Below are positions 19,115 to 27,514 of a stretch of DNA of 64,000 nt, piece after piece. The translations under genes and the position numbers were made by a program. The stretch spans positions 1-64,000 of the forward strand of contig NZ_JAMYFE010000102.1 in NCBI RefSeq assembly GCF_024129865.1, read 5' to 3'. How positions within the stretch are numbered: the stretch's first letter is position 1; the number at the start of each line of letters is the position of its first letter. This stretch comes from Stieleria tagensis. Its GTDB lineage: Bacteria > Planctomycetota > Planctomycetia > Pirellulales > Pirellulaceae. The notes under the pieces are model-generated. The model made no database searches, was not told the DNA's origin, and saw nothing but the letters and a program-made list of their open reading frames with translations.

Positions 19115-20767
19115 ATGCAAGACACGACACGCTGGGTTTGCTGGACGATGCTGGCCTGTGTCGCGACGTCTCTCTCGGCCGAGACTCTGCAGTTGGACCG
19201 TTTCTACCCACCGGTGATCGCCCGTGGAGATGCGACGACGGTCACTGCCGAAGGCAAGTTTCCGGTGTGGCCGCCCGAGGTCGAAGCGGATCGCGATGAT
19301 GTTTCGGTGAAGGTTGATAAAGAGTCCGGCAAGCTATCGGTTTCGGTCAACGCTGACGCACCGCCCGGTGCCGTTTGGATTCGCTTGCGTGACCAACATT
19401 CCCTATCCGATTTGGTCCCACTGATCGTGTCGACGGCGAGCGTGACATTGGAAACGGAACCCAATGCCAAGCGTTCCGAGGCTGACCAGTTGACGTTGCC
19501 GACTGTCGTTGCCGGTCGACTGGAAAAATCCGGTGACAGTGATGCCTATCGGGTCAGCGTCAAAGCGGGGCAACGTTTGGTCGCATCTGTCACTGCCCAT
19601 CAAGTGCTGCGTTCGCCAATGGATGCAGTGCTTCAACTGTCCGACGTCGACGGCAACGTCTTGATTCAATCGGAAGATGTTCGCGGTTTTGATCCACAAA
19701 TCGTGTACACCAGTGAAAGGGAGACGGAATTAATCCTGCGGATCTTTGCCTTTCCTGAAACCCCCAATCAAACCATCGGTTTTGCCGGTTCGCAGGCGAT
19801 GGTCTATGCGATTGATGTCACGACGGGGCCGTTCATCGACCACGCGGTGAGCGAGAAACACTCGGGTTCTGACCGGGCGATCGCGTTTGGGCACAACTTG
19901 TCCGATGAATTCGATGTGCAGTTGAGCAATGTTTCGCAGCATTCACCGCCAACGGTTTACGCTGATGCGAGCATCGGGTGGGCATGGCTATCGGACGACT
20001 GGGTGTCGGCCGTGGCACCGACTGCGACGCGACTAGCCATGGGGCAATCTGAAATCGAATCTTTGCCGGTCGTTGTCTGTGGTCACATTTTAAAACCGAA
20101 CCAAACCGACAGCTATCACATGCCCGTGGCTGCGGGGATTCGCTACCGCGCCGAAGTCCGCTCGCGACCGGATGGATTTTTGTTGGATTCGAAATTGGTC
20201 GTCGTGGATTCAGAATCTGGGAAACAGATCGCCAGCAATGATGACATCAAACGTGGTGGGTATGACGCCGGAGTCGAATTCACTGCCGAGCAAGAGGGGC
20301 GGGTTGAAGTCCGACTTTCGGACACGGTGAACGATTCCGGTCCCAGGCATTTCTACCAACTGCTGATTCGCGCTGTCACACCAGGGTTTCAGTTGTCGGC
20401 TGCTGCCGACCGATTTGTGATTCAACCAGCAACGCCACTGGAGATCCCGATCACAATCGAGCGAGATTCTGGATTCAGTGGCCAACTCTCCATCGAAGCC
20501 ACTGAATTGCCCGCCGGCGTTACCTCCGCAGCGGTCGTTTCCGAGCCCAAAGGGGAAACAGCGAAATCAGTCAAACTGAATTTGGTTGCCACAGATGCAG
20601 CCCCGGGGCACTACCCGTTCCACATCGTTGGCAGTGCATTGGATGCTGACGAAAAAACCAAGGGCGATCCTCAGAACAGCGTGTTTGCACTGCGTCCGGC
20701 AATCTCACTGGACACCTTTTGGCTGACCATTCCGCCCCAGCCAACACCCACGCAAAAACAACCATGA
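19115..20767 (+). CDS. Secreted protein with pre-peptidase C-terminal (PPC)-like domains
   Basis: 550 residues if begun at the ATG 19115 (signal peptide MQDTTRWVCWTMLACVATSL). A GTG at 19049 overlapping the upstream stop would add 22 basic residues and is an alternative start. The pattern ETEPNAKRSEADQLTLPTVV then GRLEKSGDSDAYRVSVKAGQ is the PPC signature (a beta-sandwich that attaches to enzymes or carbohydrates). A second similar module starts near VVCGHILKPNQTDSYHMPVA. No catalytic domain is seen. In planctomycetes such proteins commonly follow DUF1501/DUF1549 genes, as here. Confidence 0.8.
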   Translation: MQDTTRWVCWTMLACVATSLSAETLQLDRFYPPVIARGDATTVTAEGKFPVWPPEVEADRDDVSVKVDKESGKLSVSVNADAPPGAVWIRLRDQHSLSDLVPLIVSTASVTLETEPNAKRSEADQLTLPTVVAGRLEKSGDSDAYRVSVKAGQRLVASVTAHQVLRSPMDAVLQLSDVDGNVLIQSEDVRGFDPQIVYTSERETELILRIFAFPETPNQTIGFAGSQAMVYAIDVTTGPFIDHAVSEKHSGSDRAIAFGHNLSDEFDVQLSNVSQHSPPTVYADASIGWAWLSDDWVSAVAPTATRLAMGQSEIESLPVVVCGHILKPNQTDSYHMPVAAGIRYRAEVRSRPDGFLLDSKLVVVDSESGKQIASNDDIKRGGYDAGVEFTAEQEGRVEVRLSDTVNDSGPRHFYQLLIRAVTPGFQLSAAADRFVIQPATPLEIPITIERDSGFSGQLSIEATELPAGVTSAAVVSEPKGETAKSVKLNLVATDAAPGHYPFHIVGSALDADEKTKGDPQNSVFALRPAISLDTFWLTIPPQPTPTQKQP

Positions 20768-20840
20768 CTCACCAGCATCTCACGATGCGGCCCAGTCATC
20801 AAAACCGTTTGCACTTTCATTGACCTCAGGAAACATTCCC

Positions 20841-22166
20841 ATGAATCCGATAGACAACTCACAACGCGATCGACGCCTGTTTTTGCAAAGTGGTGCGGCA
20901 GCGCTCGCGGCCTATGGCCTGGCACAGTCGTCGTCGGCCGATGAAACGGATGCGGCGGTTGCCCCCTCTGCGACCGCGCCGTCGGAAAAGCTAACGATCG
21001 GCATCATGGGCACCGGCGGGCGCGGCGGGGCGATTATCAAAGGGATGCTCGCCAGCGGTCGAGTCGATATCGCGTATGCCTGCGACGTTGATCAGCGTGC
21101 CAGCGCACGGGCCGCCAAATCGATTGCTGATCAACAATCCTTGGAAACGAAAACGGTCACTGATTTCCGCCGCATCCTGGATGACCCCGCGGTCGACGCG
21201 TTGGTTTGTGCCGCTCCCAATCACTGGCATGCGCCGGCAACCATCTTGGGATGTGCCGCGGGCAAGCACGTGTATGTCGAGAAACCCTGCAGCCACACCG
21301 CGGCCGAAGGTGAGATGGCGGTCGCTGCGGCTCGCAAGCACGACCGAATCGTGCAGATGGGTAACCAACGCCGAAGCTGGCCGGGGCTTGTCGAAGCGAT
21401 CGGCAAAGTGCATGCCGGCGAGATCGGCGACGTGCACTACGCACGTACTTGGTACAACAATCGCCGCGCTTCGATCGGTTTCGGAAAACAGGTCGATTCC
21501 CCAGCGGAATTCGATTGGGACCTGTGGCAAGGCCCGGTGACCCGACGCCCCTTCAAGGACAACCTGGTCCCCTACAACTGGCATTGGCACTGGCACTGGG
21601 GAAATGGCGAATTGGGCAACAACGGCATCCATGGCATCGACGTCGCGCGGTGGGGATTGCAAGTCGATTTCCCGACACGAGTCACAGCCGGCGGTGGCAA
21701 GTATCGCCATGAAGATGACCAGGAGACCCCGGACACGATGATGGTCACCTACGACTTCCCCGATAAAAAAACAATCACCTGGGAAGGCCTTAGCTGGTCA
21801 CCGCTGGGGCCCTATGAAGACGGATTTGGGATCAGCATTCACGGCACCGACGGTACCATCGTGATCCGTGGTCCCGGGTACACCCAATATGACATGAAAC
21901 GAAAACAGGTCGCGACCGGCACGGGGGCTGGAGGTGACCAGGATCACTTTGCCAACTTCATCGACTGTATTCGCGAGCACCGTCGTCCCAATTCCGATAT
22001 CGAAGGCGGCCATCGGAGCACCCTGCTTTGCCATCTGGGCAACATCGCCTATCGAACCTCTAGCGTATTGAACACGGATCCTGCGAACGGACACATCATC
22101 GAAAATGACGCGGCCACTGCACTGTGGTCGCAGGACTATGCCAACGGCTGGGAGCCCGTCATCTAA
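20841..22166 (+). CDS. Tat-exported Gfo/Idh/MocA family oxidoreductase
   Basis: 441 residues from the ATG at 20841. A twin-arginine signal DRRLFLQSGAAALAAYGLA is followed at about residue 55 by the NAD(P)-binding Rossmann motif TIGIMGTGGRGGAIIKGML. Further family marks are VCAAPNHWHAPATI, KHVYVEKPCSHTAAEGE (the EKP motif) and the planctomycete-typical YNWHWHWHWGNGELGNNGIH. Members oxidise or reduce sugars or sugar derivatives; the Tat signal implies periplasmic action with a pre-bound cofactor. Its stop overlaps the next start by 1 nt (TAATG), so the two are co-translated. Confidence 0.88.
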   Translation: MNPIDNSQRDRRLFLQSGAAALAAYGLAQSSSADETDAAVAPSATAPSEKLTIGIMGTGGRGGAIIKGMLASGRVDIAYACDVDQRASARAAKSIADQQSLETKTVTDFRRILDDPAVDALVCAAPNHWHAPATILGCAAGKHVYVEKPCSHTAAEGEMAVAAARKHDRIVQMGNQRRSWPGLVEAIGKVHAGEIGDVHYARTWYNNRRASIGFGKQVDSPAEFDWDLWQGPVTRRPFKDNLVPYNWHWHWHWGNGELGNNGIHGIDVARWGLQVDFPTRVTAGGGKYRHEDDQETPDTMMVTYDFPDKKTITWEGLSWSPLGPYEDGFGISIHGTDGTIVIRGPGYTQYDMKRKQVATGTGAGGDQDHFANFIDCIREHRRPNSDIEGGHRSTLLCHLGNIAYRTSSVLNTDPANGHIIENDAATALWSQDYANGWEPVI

Positions 22167-23320
22167 TGAGCATTCAACTTTCTAAACTGAATCGGCTGGC
22201 ATACAAATGTTTTGCCATCGCCAAACCGACGGCGCTGTTCAATCAAATCGTGTTGGTGACCCTAGCCACTCTGATGGTCGGGCGACCCACTGCCGCGCAA
22301 GTCCCGGAGACAACCGATGCCCCGTCCCAATCCGCTACGGATACTCCGCTGCGGATTGGGCTGATCGGATTGGACACGTCCCATGCCACTGCGTTCACTC
22401 AGGCCTTCAATCAAGAACCGGCCGACCCGGAAATGATGAACTGCCGAGTGGTCGCAGCCTATCCCTACGGCAGCCGGAGCATCGAATCGAGCTACAGCCG
22501 TATCCCGGACTACACCGAGAAAGTCAAAGCGATGGGGGTTGAGATCGTTGATTCGATCGACGACCTGCTACCGCGGGTGGATAGTGTGTTGCTGGAAACC
22601 AATGACGGCACATTGCATTTGGACCAAGCCTTGCAGGTGTTGCTGGCCGGGAAACCGGTCTTCATCGATAAACCAACGGGCGCAAATTTGGCCGAGGTGG
22701 TGGCGATCTTTCGCGCCGCAAATCAGGCGGACGTGCCGATGTTTTCCAGTTCATCGCTGCGGTATTCAGCCGGTGCCCAAGCCATTCGCGCCGGCAAAGT
22801 CGGCGCGGTGCTGGGGTGCAATGCCTTCAGTCCCGCCGCAACCGAACCGTCGCATGTGGATCTCTTTTGGTACGGGATTCACGGTGTCGAATCGTTGTAC
22901 ACGTGCATGGGACGCGGTTGTGAAACCGTGCAGCACACGGCGACTGAGAATCGCGAATTGGCGGTCGGAACCTGGTCCGGCGGTCGCATCGGGACCTTTC
23001 ATGGGATGCGCAATGGCAAAAAAGGATATGGCGGCACAGCGTTTGGTGAGAAAGGCATTGAACCCATCGGCACCTACGGTGGTTACAAGCCACTGGTCAT
23101 TCAGATCGCCAAGTTCTTTCGCACTGGCGAGGTTCCGATTGATCCTCAAGAGACGATCGAGCTGTATGCATTCATGCAAGCCGCCTGGGAGAGCAAGCAA
23201 CGCGGCGGCACACCCGTGACGATCGCCGAAGTGATGCAAGCCGCCGAATCGAAAGCGGATGAATTACTGGCAGACCGGTCAGTATTCGCAGCGGATGATT
23301 CATCAGCCGTCGAACGCTAG
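22166..23320 (+). CDS. Gfo/Idh/MocA family protein, secreted
   Basis: 384 residues; the ATG at 22166 shares one base with the upstream stop. The N-terminus has a hydrophobic export segment (VLVTLATLMVGRPTAAQV). The NAD-fold part reads LRIGLIGLDTSHATAFTQAF, lacking the classical GxGxxG and having GLDTSH instead, a variant seen in a subgroup of this family. The EKP motif is replaced by DKPTGANLAEV, and MFSSSSLRYSAGAQ follows. It may be a divergent oxidoreductase or a non-catalytic partner of the upstream one. Bases 23321-23474 contain no gene. Confidence 0.83.
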   Translation: MSIQLSKLNRLAYKCFAIAKPTALFNQIVLVTLATLMVGRPTAAQVPETTDAPSQSATDTPLRIGLIGLDTSHATAFTQAFNQEPADPEMMNCRVVAAYPYGSRSIESSYSRIPDYTEKVKAMGVEIVDSIDDLLPRVDSVLLETNDGTLHLDQALQVLLAGKPVFIDKPTGANLAEVVAIFRAANQADVPMFSSSSLRYSAGAQAIRAGKVGAVLGCNAFSPAATEPSHVDLFWYGIHGVESLYTCMGRGCETVQHTATENRELAVGTWSGGRIGTFHGMRNGKKGYGGTAFGEKGIEPIGTYGGYKPLVIQIAKFFRTGEVPIDPQETIELYAFMQAAWESKQRGGTPVTIAEVMQAAESKADELLADRSVFAADDSSAVER

Positions 23321-23474
23321 CTCACGGTTCCTTACAAGTCCCATTGCAACGTCCGCGGAACCGGACGCTAGCGCGTGCCGGCTGATTTGCGGAGAATGTT
23401 TTCTGACAGGTTCTTGTAGCACTGACCACCGATGAATTTGCGTCGATTGCTGGAAATGTCATGATCATCCGCGT

Positions 23475-25592
23475 CTAGGATCCGATCCCAGCGAGCCAGG
23501 CGAGCAACCCGACGATCACAAAGCAGACGGCCACGGACACCAGGAATCCGATCCAGTCCTTCGGCCGTGGCCGGGTGAATTCCCAATCGGATCGCGGGAA
23601 CAAACGAATCGAATCGTATTGCGTCGGATCAGCAAAGGCGGCTTGTAACTTGGCTTGGTCGGCGCTGGGGTCCGCATCCACCTCGGTGTTCATTTTGGCA
23701 TAGTAACGGTCGAGCGCCAGTTTGCTGTTGCGCGGTGTGATCAAACTGGCCAGCATCAACACGACAAATGGAAACAGCAATCGCGGCGGCAGTCGCAGTG
23801 TTTCCAACGTCGCCTTGCTAGCCGACGCCAGATCGATGCCCAGCCAGTGGTAGACGATGAAGTCGATATTGAACCAACCTTTTCCCGCCAGCGGGCCGGT
23901 ATGACGCTGCACCAACAGATGCGTGTTTCCGGTCGTCGATTCCGAGAGGGTTTCATAGGTCGGCGTGCCGATCACTTCCACGCCCTCTTTCCAAAAGATC
24001 GCATTGCCACCGGTCTTCGTGACGACTTCGATGGGCTCTCCCAAGACAGCGTTAGGGGGTGCCGCCCCGGCATCGTCCGGTTCCTCCGCGGCCAACCGAG
24101 TCCAGGCTTCATAGCGGGCCACATCGGCCGCGGTTGCTGGACGAGTCGTCGTCCGGGTTTCGATGTTTGTGGTTTGGGTCCATGCGGGACTGGTGCGCAA
24201 GCTTTCGATATTGGTCAGCCCGATCGGCAACACAAAAAACAACAGGGCCGATGTTGCGATCGTGATCCATACTGCAGTGCGGTTTGCACGTCGCCAATAC
24301 ATTCCGATCCAAAACGGGGCCGCAAAGAGAATCGGCAACTCCATCGCCAGTTTGAATTGGCCAAACACGTCTGACATCTTCATCGCGACCACGCTGGCGC
24401 CGACGATGATCACCAAGCCGGTTACTCTGGCCACCCGCAAACAGGTTTGCTCGCTGGCGTCGGGGCTGATGTAGGCTGCAAAAACGTTTCTCACGACCAA
24501 ACCCGAAGACACAATCATGTACGTGTCAGCCGAACTCATCATCGCAGCCAGCAAACAGGCCAGCATCAGACCGACCAGCCCCATGTTGAGTGGTCCTAGA
24601 ATTTCACGTGCGGCGACGCCCCAAACTTGATCGGGGTCTTTGATGATTTCTGGGTTCCCCGCCAGCAACGCTAACGCGATCAATGCCGTCAGCGCCCAGC
24701 CGACGGTGCACAATCGTTTCAGAAAATTGCCGACGACCAGTCCGATACGGGCATCGTTTTCGTCTTTGGCCGAACCACCGCCGGTGGCGATAAAGTGAGG
24801 CTGGACAACGATTCCAATGATTGCCAATAGCGTCAGCGAGATGATGTACTGGATCGGGAATTCACCGGCGGCGGGCCCATCAAACAGTCCAAAATAATCT
24901 GCCGAAACTCGCTGGTGAAGGATCGTAAAACCATCGCTGATACCCTGCGTCGCCGGATCGCCGAACTCGGTCACCAATGCCCACAATCCATAGGGGATTA
25001 GCAACACGGACAACACGATGATGAAGATGCCTTGAATCAAATCGGTCCAATACGCCGCGGTCAATCCGCCTAACACTCCATAAGCAATGACGACCGCTGC
25101 GATGGTGGGAATCAACACCGTTTGTAATTCCATTCCCCAGATTTCATTGAAACCCATCAACGGTGCGGCAAATTTGGCGATCGCCGAGAACATCGTTGAC
25201 AAGTAAAACATGTAGAACGTCAACGCAAACACGGTGTAGGCCGCGCCCAGAGCGCGAGATTCGTAGCGTTCGACGAACCAATCGCCGAGCGTCAGATGAC
25301 GCATCCGCCGATACCAGACCGCCGTGATCCAGTAGATCGGGGTGACGAACAACCACATCAACGCCGACCAGACACCGCTTAACCCGCTGGTCCAAACCGT
25401 TCGGCCGACCGTTCCCGGTTCATGAGCGCCGGTGCCGGCTCCAAACGCCGCAAAGGTTTGCAACAACTTGCCAAACCCGCGGCCACCTAGGAAATAGTCT
25501 TCCTGTTTTTGCACACGCCGCATCGCCCAAATGCCGATCGCAATCATCGTGGCAAAGTACAAAAACAGAACGACGTAATCGATCGTTGACAT
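23475..25592 (-). CDS. Sodium:solute symporter family transporter
   Basis: 705 residues with many hydrophobic helices (about 13-14). The family opening is MSTIDYVVLFLYFATMIAIG, followed by QEDYFLGGRGFGKLLQTFAA and FGAGTGAHEP. The SSF signature region lies near YGVLGGLTAAYWTDLIQGIF. A long hydrophilic segment (about residues 460-590, rich in Thr/Ala/Glu) sits between two late helices and is longer than in PutP or SGLT-type members. Substrate not deducible, though neighbouring oxidoreductases make a sugar acid or similar likely. It converges on the Gfo/Idh/MocA operon and may import its substrate. Confidence 0.86.
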   Translation of the reverse strand: MSTIDYVVLFLYFATMIAIGIWAMRRVQKQEDYFLGGRGFGKLLQTFAAFGAGTGAHEPGTVGRTVWTSGLSGVWSALMWLFVTPIYWITAVWYRRMRHLTLGDWFVERYESRALGAAYTVFALTFYMFYLSTMFSAIAKFAAPLMGFNEIWGMELQTVLIPTIAAVVIAYGVLGGLTAAYWTDLIQGIFIIVLSVLLIPYGLWALVTEFGDPATQGISDGFTILHQRVSADYFGLFDGPAAGEFPIQYIISLTLLAIIGIVVQPHFIATGGGSAKDENDARIGLVVGNFLKRLCTVGWALTALIALALLAGNPEIIKDPDQVWGVAAREILGPLNMGLVGLMLACLLAAMMSSADTYMIVSSGLVVRNVFAAYISPDASEQTCLRVARVTGLVIIVGASVVAMKMSDVFGQFKLAMELPILFAAPFWIGMYWRRANRTAVWITIATSALLFFVLPIGLTNIESLRTSPAWTQTTNIETRTTTRPATAADVARYEAWTRLAAEEPDDAGAAPPNAVLGEPIEVVTKTGGNAIFWKEGVEVIGTPTYETLSESTTGNTHLLVQRHTGPLAGKGWFNIDFIVYHWLGIDLASASKATLETLRLPPRLLFPFVVLMLASLITPRNSKLALDRYYAKMNTEVDADPSADQAKLQAAFADPTQYDSIRLFPRSDWEFTRPRPKDWIGFLVSVAVCFVIVGLLAWLAGIGS

Positions 25593-25807
25593 GGTTTAGG
25601 TGGGCTAGTTGGAAGGGAGGGAGTTGCGGTTTTATCACAACCCGACGCGTCACGGGCCGTTGATCCAATCTTCGCAGATAAATTAGCGTGGCAATGGTAA
25701 ACGCGACGCGTGAGTTTTGAAGCCAGCGCTTTCGCGTCAGGCATTGGTTTTTGGTAACCCGACGCGTCAGTTTTGAAGTTGCGTTTTTGCGTGGGGCATT
25801 GGTTTTT

Positions 25808-25875
25808 GGTAACCCGAAGCGTGAGCGAGGGATCCCGTTAACACCCTAAATCCCTCGCTCACGCTTCGGGTTACC
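25808..25875. repeat. Perfect 25-bp inverted repeat, GAAGCGTGAGCGAGGGA type
   Basis: The arm at 25808-25832 (GGTAACCCGAAGCGTGAG then CGAGGGA) pairs without mismatch with 25851-25875 across an 18-nt loop. It is long enough to form a cruciform or a strong RNA hairpin. It belongs to the repeat family of this interval. Confidence 0.75.
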
Positions 25876-25894
25876 GTAAAAGCGCAACTTCAAA

Positions 25895-25944
25895 ACGCGT
25901 CAGCGAGGGATTCCGTCAACCGGCTAAATCCCTCGCTGACGCGT
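25895..25944. repeat. Perfect 16-bp inverted repeat, ACGCGTCAGCGAGGGA type
   Basis: The arms at 25895-25910 and 25929-25944 (ACGCGTCAGCGAGGGA and its exact complement) flank an 18-nt loop that resembles the loop of the repeat at 25808 (both end in CTAAA). It is a second, sequence-shifted copy of the same element. Confidence 0.75.
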
Positions 25945-26083
25945 CGGGTTGCGCTAAACTACTTTCAAAACTAAGCGGACCGGCAAATTGCCACTTCGAT
26001 CTCTTCACTCTCCCGCGGGGCGGGCGAGTGAATCGCAAAAGCGCAACTTCAAAATATGAAAAGGGAGACGCGATCTGCCGCCT

Positions 26084-27358
26084 CTACGGTTGCACCCCTG
26101 CAACACCGAGCGACCTGCCGAATCGATCGGCCAATTCTGCTTTTGATGCGCCGAAGTTTTGTTCCAAGGCTTCTTCGAGCGGAACTCCCAATTTGACATC
26201 GCGAAACAGTTGGCTGAATGCAATGGAATCTGACGTGACTAAGAAATTGACCAGTTGCCCGCTCAGCGGCCAACGCTCCTGTTCCAGTTTTGTCGCGTCG
26301 AGCAACCCTAGCAGCGAACCGGCGTTCTTGATTTGTCGGATCACGTCGGCACGCTGCGATTTCTGTCGCCTCTGGTCCGGGACGATCGCGAATTGAATCG
26401 TATTGGCGATTCCCATGTTGATCCAAGGAACGCCGCGGGCAGTTGAATGCAGTCGGTTTGCAAAACCCAGGCTGTATCCCCAACACAGTCCCCGGGCGAC
26501 ATTTTGATCTAACTTTTTTGCGATCGCCGTTTGGAGAAATCGTTTCGGTCCCGAACGCACTCCGGCGCGTCCGCCATGGTTTGGATTGTTCATCACCCGT
26601 TCTTCGAATTGGCCGAACAGAGCCGGGGAACTAAAGACGGCTAAAATCGCTTTGCCTCGCCAAACCGAGTCGCCCATTGGGATGCCAAACAAATGGTTCA
26701 ACTGTTCGTTCATCGTATCGACGAAGCGACGCAACCCAGTTGTCGCAGCGGGCGGATAGTCTGTGAAAATCAAGGTGGATTCGGTTTCTTCGATTCGAAA
26801 GGAGGCGACGTCTTTTAGTTTGTTTGCGGCTTCTTCGAGAAATTGCCGATGTTCGGTTGTCGCTTCGACTTGTTCTTTATCGTCCAGTGATTCACGGATC
26901 GTGTTGCCCTCGGCCGCCAAGCGTGATTCCGCCGTTGCATCGGCCGCGGCAGCATTGATCACAAACAATTGCTGTGTGGGCGGAAAATAACGCAGCTGGT
27001 AGCGTTGGTTTTTGACCCAGAATGCATACAGGTCCGAGACCTTGACCGTGCTCGTGCGTCCCGTTTCGGACAGGTACTTCAGGAATTTCAGGCCATTCTG
27101 TTTTCGATCAAACTGCAATTCATCGACCGTGACTTTTACAATGAACCGTCCCGAACGCAATTTAATTGCCAACGGTTGGCCAGTCATGTTCTGGAGTTCG
27201 CTTTCCGACACCAGCCCGTCAAAACGGATGCCGTCGGGGGGCTGATTCGACGCCGCATCCGATCGGCCGGCACAGAGGATACCGACCGTCAACAAAGCCA
27301 AAACAATGATCGGATTTTTGTACCGGACAATCGATGGAGGCATTTTGGACGAGGGCAT
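26084..27358 (-). CDS. Exported protein resembling MA-clan peptidase-like DUF1570 family
   Basis: About 424 residues from the ATG at 27358 (MPSSKMPPSIVRYKNPIIVL), with a single N-terminal hydrophobic helix (IIVLALLTVGILCAG). The upstream open frame is probably untranslated. Residues 30-130 show a beta-rich domain (GQPLAIKLRSGRFIVKVTVD). Later comes SFRIEETESTLIFTDYPPAA, then TMNEQLNHLFGIP and WRGKAILAVFSSPALFGQFE, which resembles the opening of DUF1570-type planctomycete proteins. The HExxH zinc motif expected there is not seen: LCWGYSLGFANRLHSTARGV stands in its place. Probably a catalytically inactive relative; function unknown. Confidence 0.6.
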   Translation of the reverse strand: MPSSKMPPSIVRYKNPIIVLALLTVGILCAGRSDAASNQPPDGIRFDGLVSESELQNMTGQPLAIKLRSGRFIVKVTVDELQFDRKQNGLKFLKYLSETGRTSTVKVSDLYAFWVKNQRYQLRYFPPTQQLFVINAAAADATAESRLAAEGNTIRESLDDKEQVEATTEHRQFLEEAANKLKDVASFRIEETESTLIFTDYPPAATTGLRRFVDTMNEQLNHLFGIPMGDSVWRGKAILAVFSSPALFGQFEERVMNNPNHGGRAGVRSGPKRFLQTAIAKKLDQNVARGLCWGYSLGFANRLHSTARGVPWINMGIANTIQFAIVPDQRRQKSQRADVIRQIKNAGSLLGLLDATKLEQERWPLSGQLVNFLVTSDSIAFSQLFRDVKLGVPLEEALEQNFGASKAELADRFGRSLGVAGVQP

Positions 27359-27514
27359 TTTTTCGTTGTTGAATCGGAGGGAATGAGGGGGAATCCGAAT
27401 CGGCGGTTTGCAAACCAGGATACAGTGTGAGCCGCAGCGATGCGACAAAGTCTCGGATGTTGAGCTGCGACAACACCGATCAGCCCGCCAATTTTCCCGC
27501 CTTGAGCCTACCGC

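Larger units (their letters stand above)
25593..26083. other. Gene-free interval made of related repeats
   Basis: No credible coding frame. It contains several copies of AACCCGACGCGTCAG-like words (near 25640, 25692, 25759, 25811 and in reverse near 25865 and 25935), two large inverted repeats listed separately, and the word AGCGCAACTTCAAAA at about 25881 and again near 26040. Copies differ by one or two bases (GACGCGTCAG against GAAGCGTGAG), with the partner arm changed to match. Confidence 0.6.
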
